DNA of 64,000 bases from Arundinibacter roseus. Lineage in GTDB: Bacteria; Bacteroidota; Bacteroidia; Cytophagales; Spirosomataceae. This document shows, piece after piece, positions 1-7,575 of this stretch. The DNA lies in assembly GCF_004348825.1 (NCBI RefSeq), contig NZ_SMJU01000001.1:434001-498000 (forward strand), given 5' to 3'. Position 1 is the stretch's first letter. Every line of letters starts with the position of its first letter. Both the position numbers and the translations under genes were made by a program. A model generated the notes under the pieces. It saw only the letters and a list, made by a program, of their open reading frames with translations. It made no database searches and was not told the origin of the DNA.

Positions 1-275
1 ACGCGTTTGCCGTCATTGTGCTAGTAGTGGGGTTATACGTTTTTTACAAGCTCTATTCCAAAGAAAAAGACTACAATAAAGAGGTCACCAAAGCAATGGG
101 CGATTTTAGCCAGAAGTCCATTGAAGTACTCGTAGCCGTAAAAGGTCGCCTGGATGATCAGCAGCGAATGGGCGATAACATCACAGAAATCCGCCATCAA
201 GTTGATGGTCTCGGAGCTAAGTTTGATGAGCTTAACCGTAAGCTGGATCGGGGAACCAAAACCGTACTTGGCTAA
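1..275 (+). CDS. Partial membrane protein, 3' end (holin-like or spacer protein of an integrated element)
   Basis: The gene begins before the window; the frame is open from base 3. The visible part starts in a hydrophobic stretch (FAVIVLVVGLYVFY), so one membrane segment is followed by about 70 polar residues rich in K, D, E and Q, probably a coiled coil. The shape of one N-terminal helix plus a cytoplasmic coil fits small phage lysis or holin-accessory proteins, but no family is recognised. Its TAA stop shares one base with the ATG of the next small gene, and a DUF5675 gene follows, so it belongs to the same operon at the edge of an integrated element. Function is inference only. Confidence 0.55.
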   Translation, partial: AFAVIVLVVGLYVFYKLYSKEKDYNKEVTKAMGDFSQKSIEVLVAVKGRLDDQQRMGDNITEIRHQVDGLGAKFDELNRKLDRGTKTVLG

Positions 276-370
276 TGGAATGGCTACCCATTTTCATTTT
301 AGCCTTGCATGGAACGCTGGGCTATTTTTTGTTTCAGGCATTAAAGGAAAGAAAAGAATGGAAATCTTAG
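275..370 (+). CDS. 31-residue single-pass membrane peptide
   Basis: A short frame starts at the ATG in TAATG, overlapping the upstream stop by one base, and ends at TAG 368-370, inside the start of the DUF5675 gene. The peptide is one hydrophobic helix (WLPIFILALHGTLGYFLF) followed by a short charged tail (KERKEWK). Stop-start overlap on both sides suggests translational coupling in a three-gene unit. Small membrane peptides of this shape are common in phage lysis cassettes. It is too short for a homology argument, so the call rests on overlap and hydrophobicity. Confidence 0.5.
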   Translation: MEWLPIFILALHGTLGYFLFQALKERKEWKS

Positions 371-807
371 TAAACCGTTTTGGTTTCAAATCGAACAGTA
401 CCCTCAGTCAGTTTTTTGTAAATGGTAGCGCACGGGAATACATCCTGGAAGATAAAGACCGTGGCCTACGAAGTGATATGACTCTGGATGAAATCCAAAA
501 GATCAAGGTATGGGGACAAACGGCTATCCCGACCGGTCGCTACCGGGTTACGATGCGTTACTCACCAAAATTTAAGCGGTGGCTCCCTTACCTCAATAAT
601 GTTCCTGGGTTTGAGTATATCATGATTCATCCCGGGAATTTTATCAAAGACACCCTTGGCTGCCTGCTCCCTGGGCAATCTTATTCCGTATTTAAAAATG
701 AGTACCTGGTAAATAATAGCCGGAAGGTGGCTAATCCGCTGATCCGAGAGATCAATGATGCGTTGGAGCGTGGGGAAGAAGTTTGGTGTGAAATTTCACA
801 AGCTTGA
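358..807 (+). CDS. DUF5675 family protein
   Basis: 149 residues from the ATG at 358, preceded by a purine-rich AAAGGAAAGAAAAG stretch. A longer frame runs upstream, but it would overlap the two preceding genes and lacks family similarity. The body matches my memory of DUF5675: an N-terminal strand region, YILEDKDRG, then KVWGQTAIPTGRY, the NVPGFEYIMIHPGN block with a conserved His, and GCLLPG. DUF5675 proteins are small, often lie in prophages or next to lysis genes, and have no firmly established activity. It is the last gene before a bidirectional terminator and a convergent integrase, consistent with cargo of the integrated element. Confidence 0.8.
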   Translation: MEILVNRFGFKSNSTLSQFFVNGSAREYILEDKDRGLRSDMTLDEIQKIKVWGQTAIPTGRYRVTMRYSPKFKRWLPYLNNVPGFEYIMIHPGNFIKDTLGCLLPGQSYSVFKNEYLVNNSRKVANPLIREINDALERGEEVWCEISQA

Positions 808-812
808 TTTCG

Positions 813-852
813 AAAAAGCCCGTAGGTGAAAAATACCAAATCGGGCTTTTTT
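813..852. terminator. Bidirectional rho-independent terminator
   Basis: AAAAAGCCCG at 813-822 pairs with CGGGCTTTTTT at 842-852, with a small inner GGT/ACC pairing. A-tract before and T-tract after allow it to work both for the DUF5675 gene (+) and for the convergent integrase (-). Confidence 0.8.
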
Positions 853-879
853 ACATTAATTCTACTAGTACATATTGAA

Positions 880-2043
880 TTACATTTCCTCTAATTCTAA
901 CCTAATCAACCGCTCATCTTCACGAGCATAGGCATCCAGGCTGCGATCTGTCCGGAGTCCAAGAATCACCTTAACAGCTCCACGACGCCAGCCGAGTGTA
1001 TTAAGCAGATAACTGCTAAATGTTTTCCGACCGGTCTTAACGCTGATTTGGGACGCCAGCGGTTCCGGGAATTTCAACTCCATTGCTACGAGCTTCAGGT
1101 AATCATTCATCTTGACATTGCTGGTAAAAGGCAACTTATGCCAACCTCCATACTTTTCCACTATTTCTACTACCTCTGGAAATATTGGAACACGTGCCAT
1201 GATACCGGTTTTTATCCGTCGCCATTGAATCCACTCCCGACCTTGCTCGTCAATATGAACAGCTTTCTCAAAATTTCGGGCAAGTGCTCTGAGATCTTCA
1301 TAGTGAAACCCGGTACGGCAGTAAACAATAAACACATCTGCCGTCCGCTGAAGTCTGGGATTCTGGAAACGATGGGCCCTAAGTTTCTCAAATTGCTCTT
1401 GGGTTAAAAATATAGGATCAGCCACTTCTTCCATTTTTACTTTAAATCCTTCCAAAGGATTGTTTGGGCTCAGACCGTGTAATTTGGCAAAGATGCAGAC
1501 TTGCTTTACTACACTCAAATGTTTACGCTTAGTGCTTTCAGCATATTTTTTTTTATGAGTCAGGAAATTTCGGTAAGCCAAAAATTTGGGTAAATCGAAT
1601 TCTGATACCAACACTTTTGTTTGCCGGACATTACCAAGATGCTCCAACAATGCAGCCTGAATACCTCGATAGGATTTAAGTGTATTGGGCTTTACTCCGG
1701 AGTCGACAATGAACCGCTCGAAAGCATCTGCTAAGGTGGCAATTTCATCCGACTCGGCTAGATATAACCTCTTGATTGTATCTGCCGTAAAAGGCTGACG
1801 TTTTTGACAGAGTGTATTAAAAATTGTCAGTAACTCGTTTTCAATGTTTGAAAGGAGTTGATTGTAGGCAGTACCATTCCCGGAGGTAGGTTTGAAGCGG
1901 TTTCGGCCAGGATCAAATTCATCCCATAACGCACTGATTCCCACTGATCCAAGATCAGCGCGATCACCGGAAACGGTAATCCGGCAATAAATGTTTGTGT
2001 AACCTTTACGTTTGGAGCGATGTCTCCAAAACAAAATGTCCAT
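880..2043 (-). CDS. Tyrosine-type site-specific recombinase (integrase)
   Basis: 387 residues with the layout of Bacteroidota phage/CTn integrases: an N-terminal arm-binding strand domain (IYCRITVSG), a SAM-like core-binding domain at about 100-200, and a C-terminal catalytic domain. The catalytic domain shows TGFHYEDLRAL (box I), IKTGIMARVPI (beta-hairpin Lys), KTGRKTF (box II Arg) and LDAYAR (nucleophile Tyr). Several usual catalytic positions differ: the box I Arg is not in its usual place, the box II His is Lys, and the GH before the Tyr is GL. Some Bacteroides integrases such as IntDOT also lack a canonical box I Arg, so activity is not excluded. It is the gene nearest tRNA-Phe, whose 3' end faces it, as expected for an element integrated into a tRNA gene. 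Confidence 0.9.
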   Translation of the reverse strand: MDILFWRHRSKRKGYTNIYCRITVSGDRADLGSVGISALWDEFDPGRNRFKPTSGNGTAYNQLLSNIENELLTIFNTLCQKRQPFTADTIKRLYLAESDEIATLADAFERFIVDSGVKPNTLKSYRGIQAALLEHLGNVRQTKVLVSEFDLPKFLAYRNFLTHKKKYAESTKRKHLSVVKQVCIFAKLHGLSPNNPLEGFKVKMEEVADPIFLTQEQFEKLRAHRFQNPRLQRTADVFIVYCRTGFHYEDLRALARNFEKAVHIDEQGREWIQWRRIKTGIMARVPIFPEVVEIVEKYGGWHKLPFTSNVKMNDYLKLVAMELKFPEPLASQISVKTGRKTFSSYLLNTLGWRRGAVKVILGLRTDRSLDAYAREDERLIRLELEEM

Positions 2044-2175
2044 TCTTTTTTTTCATTATTAGAACAAGTTTGGTTTGAGCCCGCCCTTGTTCAAATGTTT
2101 GTACCAACATAGTTATTTTTAACTATATGAAATTTTGTCACCCTGACAAACTTACATTGTGCAATTTTGATGTAG

Positions 2176-2219
2176 GGTGCCACCGCAGAGTATACCAGGG
2201 TGCCACCTCTGGTGCCACC
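2176..2219. repeat. Three GGTGCCACC iterons (candidate integrase/excisionase arm sites)
   Basis: GGTGCCACC occurs at 2176-2184, 2199-2207 and 2211-2219. The first and third continue as CGCAG(A/T)GTA. Each copy is an interrupted palindrome (GGTG-C-CACC). They lie between the integrase start and tRNA-Phe, where arm-type binding sites of tyrosine recombinases usually sit. The role is inferred from position only. Confidence 0.5.
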
Positions 2220-2315
2220 GCAGTGTAAGGAATTGAGATTTCGGTTTTTGAAAGGCTTAAAAAGCAGAAAGCCAACGTAGTATATACGTTGGCTTCAAAG
2301 CAAATCGGTCAGAAG

Positions 2316-2388
2316 TGGTGATGGACGGAATCGAACCGCCGACACAAGGATTTTCAGTCCTTTGCTCTACCGACTGAGCTACATCACC
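2316..2388 (-). tRNA. tRNA-Phe (GAA)
   Basis: The reverse complement folds as a standard cloverleaf. Acceptor stem GGTGATG pairs with CATCACC and the discriminator is A. The anticodon stem AAGGA/TCCTT encloses the loop CTGAAAA, giving anticodon GAA. A GGTTCGATTCC T-arm is present. CCA is not encoded. The 3' end faces the integrase, so this gene is the likely attachment site of the element on its left. Confidence 0.95.
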
Positions 2389-2559
2389 GGATCAGTTGGC
2401 CCCTTTTGGGACTGCAAAAATAGAAGGCTGTTTTGGGTTTCCAAAACTTTTTGACAAAATCTTTTAAAAACTTCGCATTTACCCGCTCAATCCCCCTCCT
2501 GAATCCCTCAGGCCTGATTTTTTTCTGAACATTTTTACAAATAATCTTACCTTACTACC

Positions 2560-2589
2560 TTGTGTCCCTGCCTTTTTTTTAGATATTTG
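2560..2589 (+). promoter_or_regulatory. Bacteroidota-type promoter of the Fe-S oxidoreductase operon
   Basis: TTG at 2560-2562 is followed after 19 bases by GATATTTG at 2582-2589, which matches TAnnTTTG at seven of eight positions with the usual spacing. Expected transcription start is near 2596. The gene downstream starts at 2670. Confidence 0.5.
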
Positions 2590-2590
2590 C

Positions 2591-2610
2591 ATAGTATGCA
2601 TGCATACTAT
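2591..2610. promoter_or_regulatory. 20-bp perfect palindrome at the predicted transcription start (candidate operator)
   Basis: ATAGTATGCA is followed directly by its exact reverse complement TGCATACTAT, with no spacer. It sits directly after the -7 box and would cover the transcription start, the classic place for a dimeric repressor site. No regulator can be named from the sequence. Confidence 0.55.
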
Positions 2611-2642
2611 TTGTCGGGCTGAATTTTCAGCCCGCAGACAAA
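2610..2642 (+). other. Structured 5' leader hairpin
   Basis: TTTGTC at 2610-2615 pairs with GACAAA at 2637-2642, and CGGGCTGAA (2615-2623) pairs with TTCAGCCCG (2626-2634), giving a long stem with a small asymmetric bulge. It lies in the untranslated leader 28 bases before the start codon. No T-tract follows directly, so it looks like an mRNA-stability or regulatory stem and not a terminator. Confidence 0.5.
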
Positions 2643-2669
2643 CTAAACTCGTAGCAAAAGGAAATCTCT

Positions 2670-4001
2670 ATGGAAATCATTCAACAGCTGGCTTTTATCG
2701 CCACTTTCGCCGCTCTCCTTTGGCTGGTATCCCGCCGCATAGGCATTATCAAAAAGACAATTCAACAGGGCCGGGCCGAAGATCGGACCGATCAGCCTTC
2801 CAAACGGTGGCTGATGATGCTGCGCGTGGCGTTTGGTCAGAAAAAAATGTTTGATCGCCCGCTCGTAGGCATCATGCACTTCGTAATTTATGCGGGTTTT
2901 CTGCTGATTAATCTGGAAGTTCTCGAAATAGTGCTGGATGGTCTGCTGGGGCAACATCGGTTGTTTGCGCCTTTTCTGGGCGGTTTTTATACATTTCTTA
3001 TTAGTTTCTTTGAATTTCTGGCCATCAGCGTACTATTGGTTTGCGTGGTGTTTCTGCTGCGCCGCAACGTCACGAAGGTCGAACGACTACAACCGTCGCG
3101 CCACCGGGAGATGAACGGCTGGCCCGAATTAGATGCCAATTTGATCCTGATCTTCGAAATTGTCCTGATGTCGGCGATTCTGACGATGAACGCTGCCGAT
3201 TTGGTGTTGCAGGATATGGGAAGTGCGCATTACACCCAAACCGGAAATTTTGCGTTCAGCCAATGGCTTACGCCGCTGTTTACCGGGTGGAGCGAAACGA
3301 GCCTGATTGCCCTGGAACGCACCGCATGGTGGCTGCACATTCTGGGCATTTTTGGATTTGCCCTGTACGTCACCTACTCCAAGCACCTGCACATTGCGCT
3401 GGCGTTTCCCAATACCTATTTCGCCCGGTTGATTCCGAAAGGCGAAATGCATAACATGCCCGAAATTACGAAGGAGGTAAAAATCATGCTCGGCATGGAG
3501 CAGCCTGATGCGACCGAAGCGCCTGCCGAAATCGGACGTTTTGGGGCACGCGATGTCATGGATCTGAGCTGGAAAAATCTGATGGACGCCTACTCCTGCA
3601 CCGAATGCGGACGATGCACGGCGGCTTGTCCTGCGAATATGACGGGTAAAAAATTATCGCCTCGAAAGATCATGATGGACACCCGCGACCGGCTCGAAGA
3701 GACCGGGCGAAACATGCAGGCCAATGGAGGGACGTTTGTAGAAGATGGAAAAGCACTGCTCGGCGACTATATCCTGGAAGAGGAGATTCTGGCCTGCACA
3801 ACCTGCAACGCCTGCGTACAGGAATGCCCCATTCTGATCAATCCGCTGGATATTATTTTGCAGCTTCGCCGCTATCAGATCATGGACGAAGCCAAAGCGC
3901 CCGGTTCGTGGAATGCCATGTTCGGGAATCTGGAAACCAATCAGGCACCCTGGAAATTCTCCCCCGGAGACCGGTTCAACTGGGCCGAAAGTTTGAAATA
4001 A
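2670..4001 (+). CDS. Membrane-anchored 4Fe-4S oxidoreductase (HdrC/nitrate-reductase-gamma-like)
   Basis: 443 residues. The N-terminal half has several membrane helices, including LAFIATFAALLWLV, GIMHFVIYAGFLLINL and FLISFFEFLAISVLLVCVVFLL, with histidines that could ligate heme as in nitrate reductase gamma subunits. The C-terminal part has two 4Fe-4S motifs, CTECGRCTAACP (about residue 311) and CTTCNACVQECP (about 379). Such proteins pass electrons between the quinone pool and a cysteine-rich partner. That partner is probably the CCG-domain protein at 4431, with a small membrane protein between. The operon has its own promoter and a structured leader. The electron donor and final acceptor cannot be read from sequence. 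Confidence 0.85.
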   Translation: MEIIQQLAFIATFAALLWLVSRRIGIIKKTIQQGRAEDRTDQPSKRWLMMLRVAFGQKKMFDRPLVGIMHFVIYAGFLLINLEVLEIVLDGLLGQHRLFAPFLGGFYTFLISFFEFLAISVLLVCVVFLLRRNVTKVERLQPSRHREMNGWPELDANLILIFEIVLMSAILTMNAADLVLQDMGSAHYTQTGNFAFSQWLTPLFTGWSETSLIALERTAWWLHILGIFGFALYVTYSKHLHIALAFPNTYFARLIPKGEMHNMPEITKEVKIMLGMEQPDATEAPAEIGRFGARDVMDLSWKNLMDAYSCTECGRCTAACPANMTGKKLSPRKIMMDTRDRLEETGRNMQANGGTFVEDGKALLGDYILEEEILACTTCNACVQECPILINPLDIILQLRRYQIMDEAKAPGSWNAMFGNLETNQAPWKFSPGDRFNWAESLK

Positions 4002-4040
4002 ACACAGCTAAACCCGTTGAATTGCTAAACAGAAACAACA

Positions 4041-4358
4041 ATGGAAATTATTCTCATTCTTGGATGTGTAGCCATTTTAGTAGCAGGTTTGGGGATTTAT
4101 ATCTGGAAGAAAGAAGCGACGAATCTGCTTTCTAATTTCCCGAAAGACCCCTCCAAAATCCGCGATCGAAAAGGCCTGGCTCGCTGGGCCGGACAATTTC
4201 TGCTCGTGCTATCGATACTCCTGTTTTTGGAAGGTGTAGCCATTTATACCTACGACAACACGCCCTACGAATGGCTGCCAATTGCAGTTTTTATTCCATT
4301 GACCAGTCTGCTTACCATTGGCTTTCTGGTGGGAGGCCAACGCTTCATTCAGGATTAA
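4041..4358 (+). CDS. Small three-helix membrane protein (DUF3784-like)
   Basis: 105 residues with three predicted membrane helices: IILILGCVAILVAGLGIYIW at the N-terminus, FLLVLSILLFLEGVAIYTY in the middle, and a C-terminal helix ending LLTIGFLVGGQRF. The middle part, with KIRDRKGLARWAG before helix two, resembles DUF3784 proteins; this is recollection and not tested. It lies between two Fe-S proteins that look functionally linked, 39 bases after the first, so it may be cotranscribed. A role as membrane partner is possible but unsupported. Confidence 0.65.
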   Translation: MEIILILGCVAILVAGLGIYIWKKEATNLLSNFPKDPSKIRDRKGLARWAGQFLLVLSILLFLEGVAIYTYDNTPYEWLPIAVFIPLTSLLTIGFLVGGQRFIQD

Positions 4359-4430
4359 TCCTTTGGTTATTAACACATTATTTTATATTCTAATTTTATT
4401 TTTTGTAAAAAAACGACATCTCCTATTCTC

Positions 4431-5228
4431 ATGACAGAGCAATCATACAAGGTTCCTACAATGGCCGAAATGGCCGCCGGGGGCGAGTCGCCCGAAATAC
4501 TTTTTTGGGTCGGTTGCGCCGGTTCGTTCGACGATCGCTACAAGAAAGTGACGATTGCCTTTGTTAAGATTTTGAATAAACTCGGCATCAAATTCGCCGT
4601 TCTGGGTACCGAAGAAGGCTGTTCGGGCGATCCAGCGCGTCGGGCGGGCAATGAATTTCTGTTTCAGATGCAGGCAATGGCCAATATTCAGGTACTTGAT
4701 ATGTACGGGGTAAAAAAAATCGTGACCGCCTGTCCGCACTGCTTCAATACCCTCAAAAACGAGTATCCCGAGCTGGGCGGCACGTATGAGGTCATCCATC
4801 ATTCGGAGTTTTTGCAGCAACTCATCAACGAAGGTCGTTTGGCCGTAGCTGGTGGAGGTACGTTTAAAGGCCGCAAAATTACCTTCCACGACTCCTGCTA
4901 CCTGGGCCGGGCCAATGACATTTACGAAGCTCCACGGGCAGTACTGGAAGCTTTGGATGCCGACCTGATCGAAATGAAACGGAGCAAAGCCAAAGGACTG
5001 TGCTGCGGTGCGGGCGGCGGACAGATGTTCAAAGAGCCGGAATCGGGCAAAAAGGATGTGAACATTGAGCGCATCGAAGAAGCACTGCATACAGGCGCTG
5101 ATACGATTGCGGTGGCCTGTCCTTTTTGTATGGTGATGATGACGGACGGAGTAAAAAACAAAGAAAAGGAAGACTCCGTTCGGGTCTTTGACCTTGCCGA
5201 ACTGATCGCTCAGGCGGACGGACTATAA
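4431..5228 (+). CDS. CCG-domain (Fe-S)-binding oxidoreductase (HdrB/LutA-like)
   Basis: 265 residues with two cysteine-rich CCG modules. The first has FWVGCAGSF, then TACPHCFNTLKNEYP; the second has DSCYLGR, GLCCGAGGGQMF and ACPFCMVMM. These modules bind a non-cubane Fe-S cluster in HdrB and related GlpC and LutA proteins and act in disulfide or flavin electron transfer. With the 4Fe-4S membrane protein at 2670 it probably forms one membrane-bound complex. The stop overlaps the end of the convergent GNAT gene by six bases. Confidence 0.85.
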   Translation: MTEQSYKVPTMAEMAAGGESPEILFWVGCAGSFDDRYKKVTIAFVKILNKLGIKFAVLGTEEGCSGDPARRAGNEFLFQMQAMANIQVLDMYGVKKIVTACPHCFNTLKNEYPELGGTYEVIHHSEFLQQLINEGRLAVAGGGTFKGRKITFHDSCYLGRANDIYEAPRAVLEALDADLIEMKRSKAKGLCCGAGGGQMFKEPESGKKDVNIERIEEALHTGADTIAVACPFCMVMMTDGVKNKEKEDSVRVFDLAELIAQADGL

Positions 5229-5732
5229 AATTTTACGCATCAGATCGTCGGTTTGGCGGTCGTTTCCGAGCATAAAATCAGCGGTTCCTATTTTTTCAAA
5301 TCCTTCTTTTTGATAAAACCGGACAGCCCGTGGATTCTGCGGCCATACACCCAGCCAAACTTCCTGAAAGCCCTCCTGCCGCATCCACTGCTGGCAGTGG
5401 TGCATCAGCTGCCTGGCAAGGCCTTGTCCCTGAAAAGGAGTATCGATATAAAAACGGGCCATTTCGACCCCGGATAAAGTTCCACCTGGCGAGGGGCTAT
5501 TGAGAATCAGCTTGGTATAACCTGCCAGAACATCATCGTTCATGGCCAGCCAATACCGTATATTTCCCTGATGAAATTCCTGGACAAAATTTTCTTCTGA
5601 AAAGGCTTCTGCACAGTAGAGCGCCATGTTTTCGTCCGTATTTAAAGGTGCGTAGGTTTGCTTAAAAAGGCGCTCACTAAATGCCCGAAGCGTGGAAAGA
5701 TGGGATATTGTGGCCAATTGAAAAGAAAACAT
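5223..5732 (-). CDS. GNAT family N-acetyltransferase
   Basis: 169 residues. The acetyl-CoA binding segment is visible as FYIDTPFQGQGLARQLM (Q/RxxGxG/A type), followed by VWLGVWPQNPRAVRFYQKEGFEKIG, the typical strand-helix with N and Y that closes the GNAT fold. The N-terminus (TISHLSTLRAFSERLFKQTY) resembles acetyltransferases of small molecules or ribosomal protein ends. The substrate cannot be told. It is transcribed against the Fe-S operon and overlaps it tail to tail. Confidence 0.88.
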   Translation of the reverse strand: MFSFQLATISHLSTLRAFSERLFKQTYAPLNTDENMALYCAEAFSEENFVQEFHQGNIRYWLAMNDDVLAGYTKLILNSPSPGGTLSGVEMARFYIDTPFQGQGLARQLMHHCQQWMRQEGFQEVWLGVWPQNPRAVRFYQKEGFEKIGTADFMLGNDRQTDDLMRKIL

Positions 5733-5884
5733 TCGGTCGAAGCGTTAGTAGATTGAATTTTATTTCTCGTAAAAAAACACCTGTGCAACTCAGCAGCAAA
5801 GCTGGCGAGCTTTAAAAATACGAACCACCCACCAAAGTTCCGTGTTTTGGTACATACAAGTTAATTAACAAACCGATTCTGGCT

Positions 5885-6382
5885 ATGTATATTCCTTTTG
5901 ACAAAATTGATTTTAACGCTCGTGTGTGGATTTATCAGGCAAACCGCTCCCTTAGTGAGCAGGAAGTAAGCCTCATTACCGAAACTCTTTCGGCGGCACT
6001 CGACGGCTGGGAAGCCCACAACAAACCGCTGCTCTCGTCTGGAAAAGTGTTCCATAATCGCTTTGTTGTCATTGCCGTTGACGAATCGCGCGAACAACCC
6101 AGCGGCTGCGCTATTGATAAATCGGTCCATTGGCTGCAGGAAATTGGCCAGCAACTATCTATCGACTTTTTTGACCGCTCGGTGGTCTATTTGACTGAAA
6201 ATAATATACTGAACAGTCTACCCGTCAGCGAAGTAAAGCAGGCCATTGCTGACGAAGCTATTACTCCGGGAACGCTGGTTTTTGACAATTTGGTGGCAAC
6301 CAAAGCCCAGTGGATGAAGCGCTGGAAGGTTCCGGCTGGCCAAACCTGGATGAAACGGTTTTTTAAGGAGCAGGTCTTCTGA
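5885..6382 (+). CDS. Conserved Bacteroidota protein (often labelled ABC transporter ATPase)
   Basis: 165 residues starting MYIPFDKIDFNARVWIYQA. Relatives in Cytophagales and Flavobacteria are often annotated as ABC transporter ATPase, yet no Walker A, signature or Walker B motif is present, so that label appears wrong. Visible conserved parts are HNRFVVIAVDE, the SGCAIDKSVHWLQE block and FDNLVATKAQWMKRW near the end. It has no signal peptide or membrane helix and is probably cytoplasmic. It lies just before gldH, so a loose link to gliding or envelope biology is possible. Function unknown. Confidence 0.8.
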   Translation: MYIPFDKIDFNARVWIYQANRSLSEQEVSLITETLSAALDGWEAHNKPLLSSGKVFHNRFVVIAVDESREQPSGCAIDKSVHWLQEIGQQLSIDFFDRSVVYLTENNILNSLPVSEVKQAIADEAITPGTLVFDNLVATKAQWMKRWKVPAGQTWMKRFFKEQVF

Positions 6383-6446
6383 GAGTTTTTTTTTTTGAAA
6401 GGCCGGGTGACTGCCGTAATTTTACCTCCTATTTACTACGCAATAC

Positions 6447-6932
6447 ATGAACATTTTTCGTTTGGCAGCCCTCACGTCCGTGCTGTGTTTTTGCCTGAGT
6501 TGTGATTCTACTACCCTCTACAAAGCGTATGAGGATATTGACGAAGGGCAATGGTTTCTTGACAAAAAGTATACGTTTTCATTTGAAGTAAACGACACCA
6601 CGCAGCAGTACAATCTCTACTATCTGATCCGAAACGGGCAGCAGTACCCTTACTATAACTTGTACATAAACCGCGAGATGACCGGACCTGATGGTCCGTG
6701 GATGACCCCACGGCTGGACGAAGTGTACCTTTCGGATGAAAAAACCGGAAAGCCTTTGGGAAGTGGTTTGGGTGATCTGTTTGACCACAAAATTATCTTT
6801 ATGCGCAAGTACCAATTTCCTAAAACCGGAACCTATACCCTGACTTTTTCGCAGGCGATGCGGCAAAATCCGCTGCCGTTTGTGCTGGGAATTGGGCTAA
6901 GCGTTGAAAAAGTCGAATCTGAACAGCCCTAA
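6447..6932 (+). CDS. gldH: Gliding motility lipoprotein GldH
   Basis: 161 residues with a lipoprotein signal peptide ending in LSC, with Cys19 as the lipidated residue followed by Asp. The mature part fits GldH: YEDIDEGQWFLDKKYTFSFE near the start, LYYLIRNGQQYPYYNLY, and GKPLGSGLGDLFDHK. GldH is an outer-membrane-associated lipoprotein required for gliding in Flavobacterium johnsoniae and is widespread in Bacteroidota. porT and gldG in the same window support a type IX secretion/gliding background. The next gene starts 13 bases downstream. Confidence 0.88.
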   Translation: MNIFRLAALTSVLCFCLSCDSTTLYKAYEDIDEGQWFLDKKYTFSFEVNDTTQQYNLYYLIRNGQQYPYYNLYINREMTGPDGPWMTPRLDEVYLSDEKTGKPLGSGLGDLFDHKIIFMRKYQFPKTGTYTLTFSQAMRQNPLPFVLGIGLSVEKVESEQP

Positions 6933-6945
6933 ATTGTTTTAAAGA

Positions 6946-7575
6946 ATGTCTGCTTTTTTACCTCTATTTCCACTCAATCTGGTCGTTTTTCCAGGCGAAA
7001 AACTCAATTTACACATTTTTGAAGACCGCTATCGACAGCTGATTAGTGAATGTCTCGAAACCGGAAAGTCGTTTGGAATCCCGATTTATCTGGACAACAA
7101 GCTGACCGAACTCGGAACCGAAGTAAAGGTGGTAGCCCTGCACAAACGCTACGACGATGGCCGTATGGACATATCAAGCCAAGGGATTCGGGTTTTTAAA
7201 ATTGATTCTTTCGTAAATCCGGTTAGTGATAAGCTCTATGCGGGAGGCGAGGTTTCGTTTCTGACCGAAGACACGGACGTTCAACTGCCTTCGCCCCGCT
7301 TGCTGGAACTTCTCCAAACCCTGCATACTTTACTGGATACACCCGTTGAGTACGACAAAACAAAAGCTCCCTTTTCGTTTCAGGTGGCGCACAAGGTAGG
7401 GCTTTCGTTATCCGACGAATACAGGCTGCTAGCCTTACCCAAAGAAAGTTTACGGCAAATGTATTTAGTTGAACATCTTCAAAAAATTATCCCGGTTGTT
7501 TCGGAAGTTGAGCGGACCAAAGCCCGCATCCGAATGAACGGCCACTTTAAGAATCTTGATCCGCTGGACTTTTAG
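6946..7575 (+). CDS. Lon N-terminal-domain-like (LON substrate-binding) protein
   Basis: 209 residues made of the Lon N-terminal (LAN) fold without ATPase or protease domains. The start FLPLFPLNLVVFPGEKLNLHIFEDRYRQL is the family signature, and DISSQGIRVFKI marks the second half of the beta domain, followed by a helical tail. Stand-alone members are common and their role is unclear; substrate recognition has been suggested because the domain does this in Lon. It probably shares a transcript with gldH (13-base gap). The last 29 bases overlap the end of the convergent permease gene. Confidence 0.85.
   Translation: MSAFLPLFPLNLVVFPGEKLNLHIFEDRYRQLISECLETGKSFGIPIYLDNKLTELGTEVKVVALHKRYDDGRMDISSQGIRVFKIDSFVNPVSDKLYAGGEVSFLTEDTDVQLPSPRLLELLQTLHTLLDTPVEYDKTKAPFSFQVAHKVGLSLSDEYRLLALPKESLRQMYLVEHLQKIIPVVSEVERTKARIRMNGHFKNLDPLDF

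Noticed and set aside
2176-2219. CRISPR-like repeat array
   Set aside because: The 9-base units are too short and unevenly spaced; iterons fit better. No CRISPR array was seen in the window.
2600-2854. Plus-strand frame before the Fe-S gene
   Set aside because: It overlaps the promoter leader and the real start, with no protein features.
5885-6382. ABC transporter ATPase
   Set aside because: No Walker A, signature or Walker B motif; the common label appears to be a database error.
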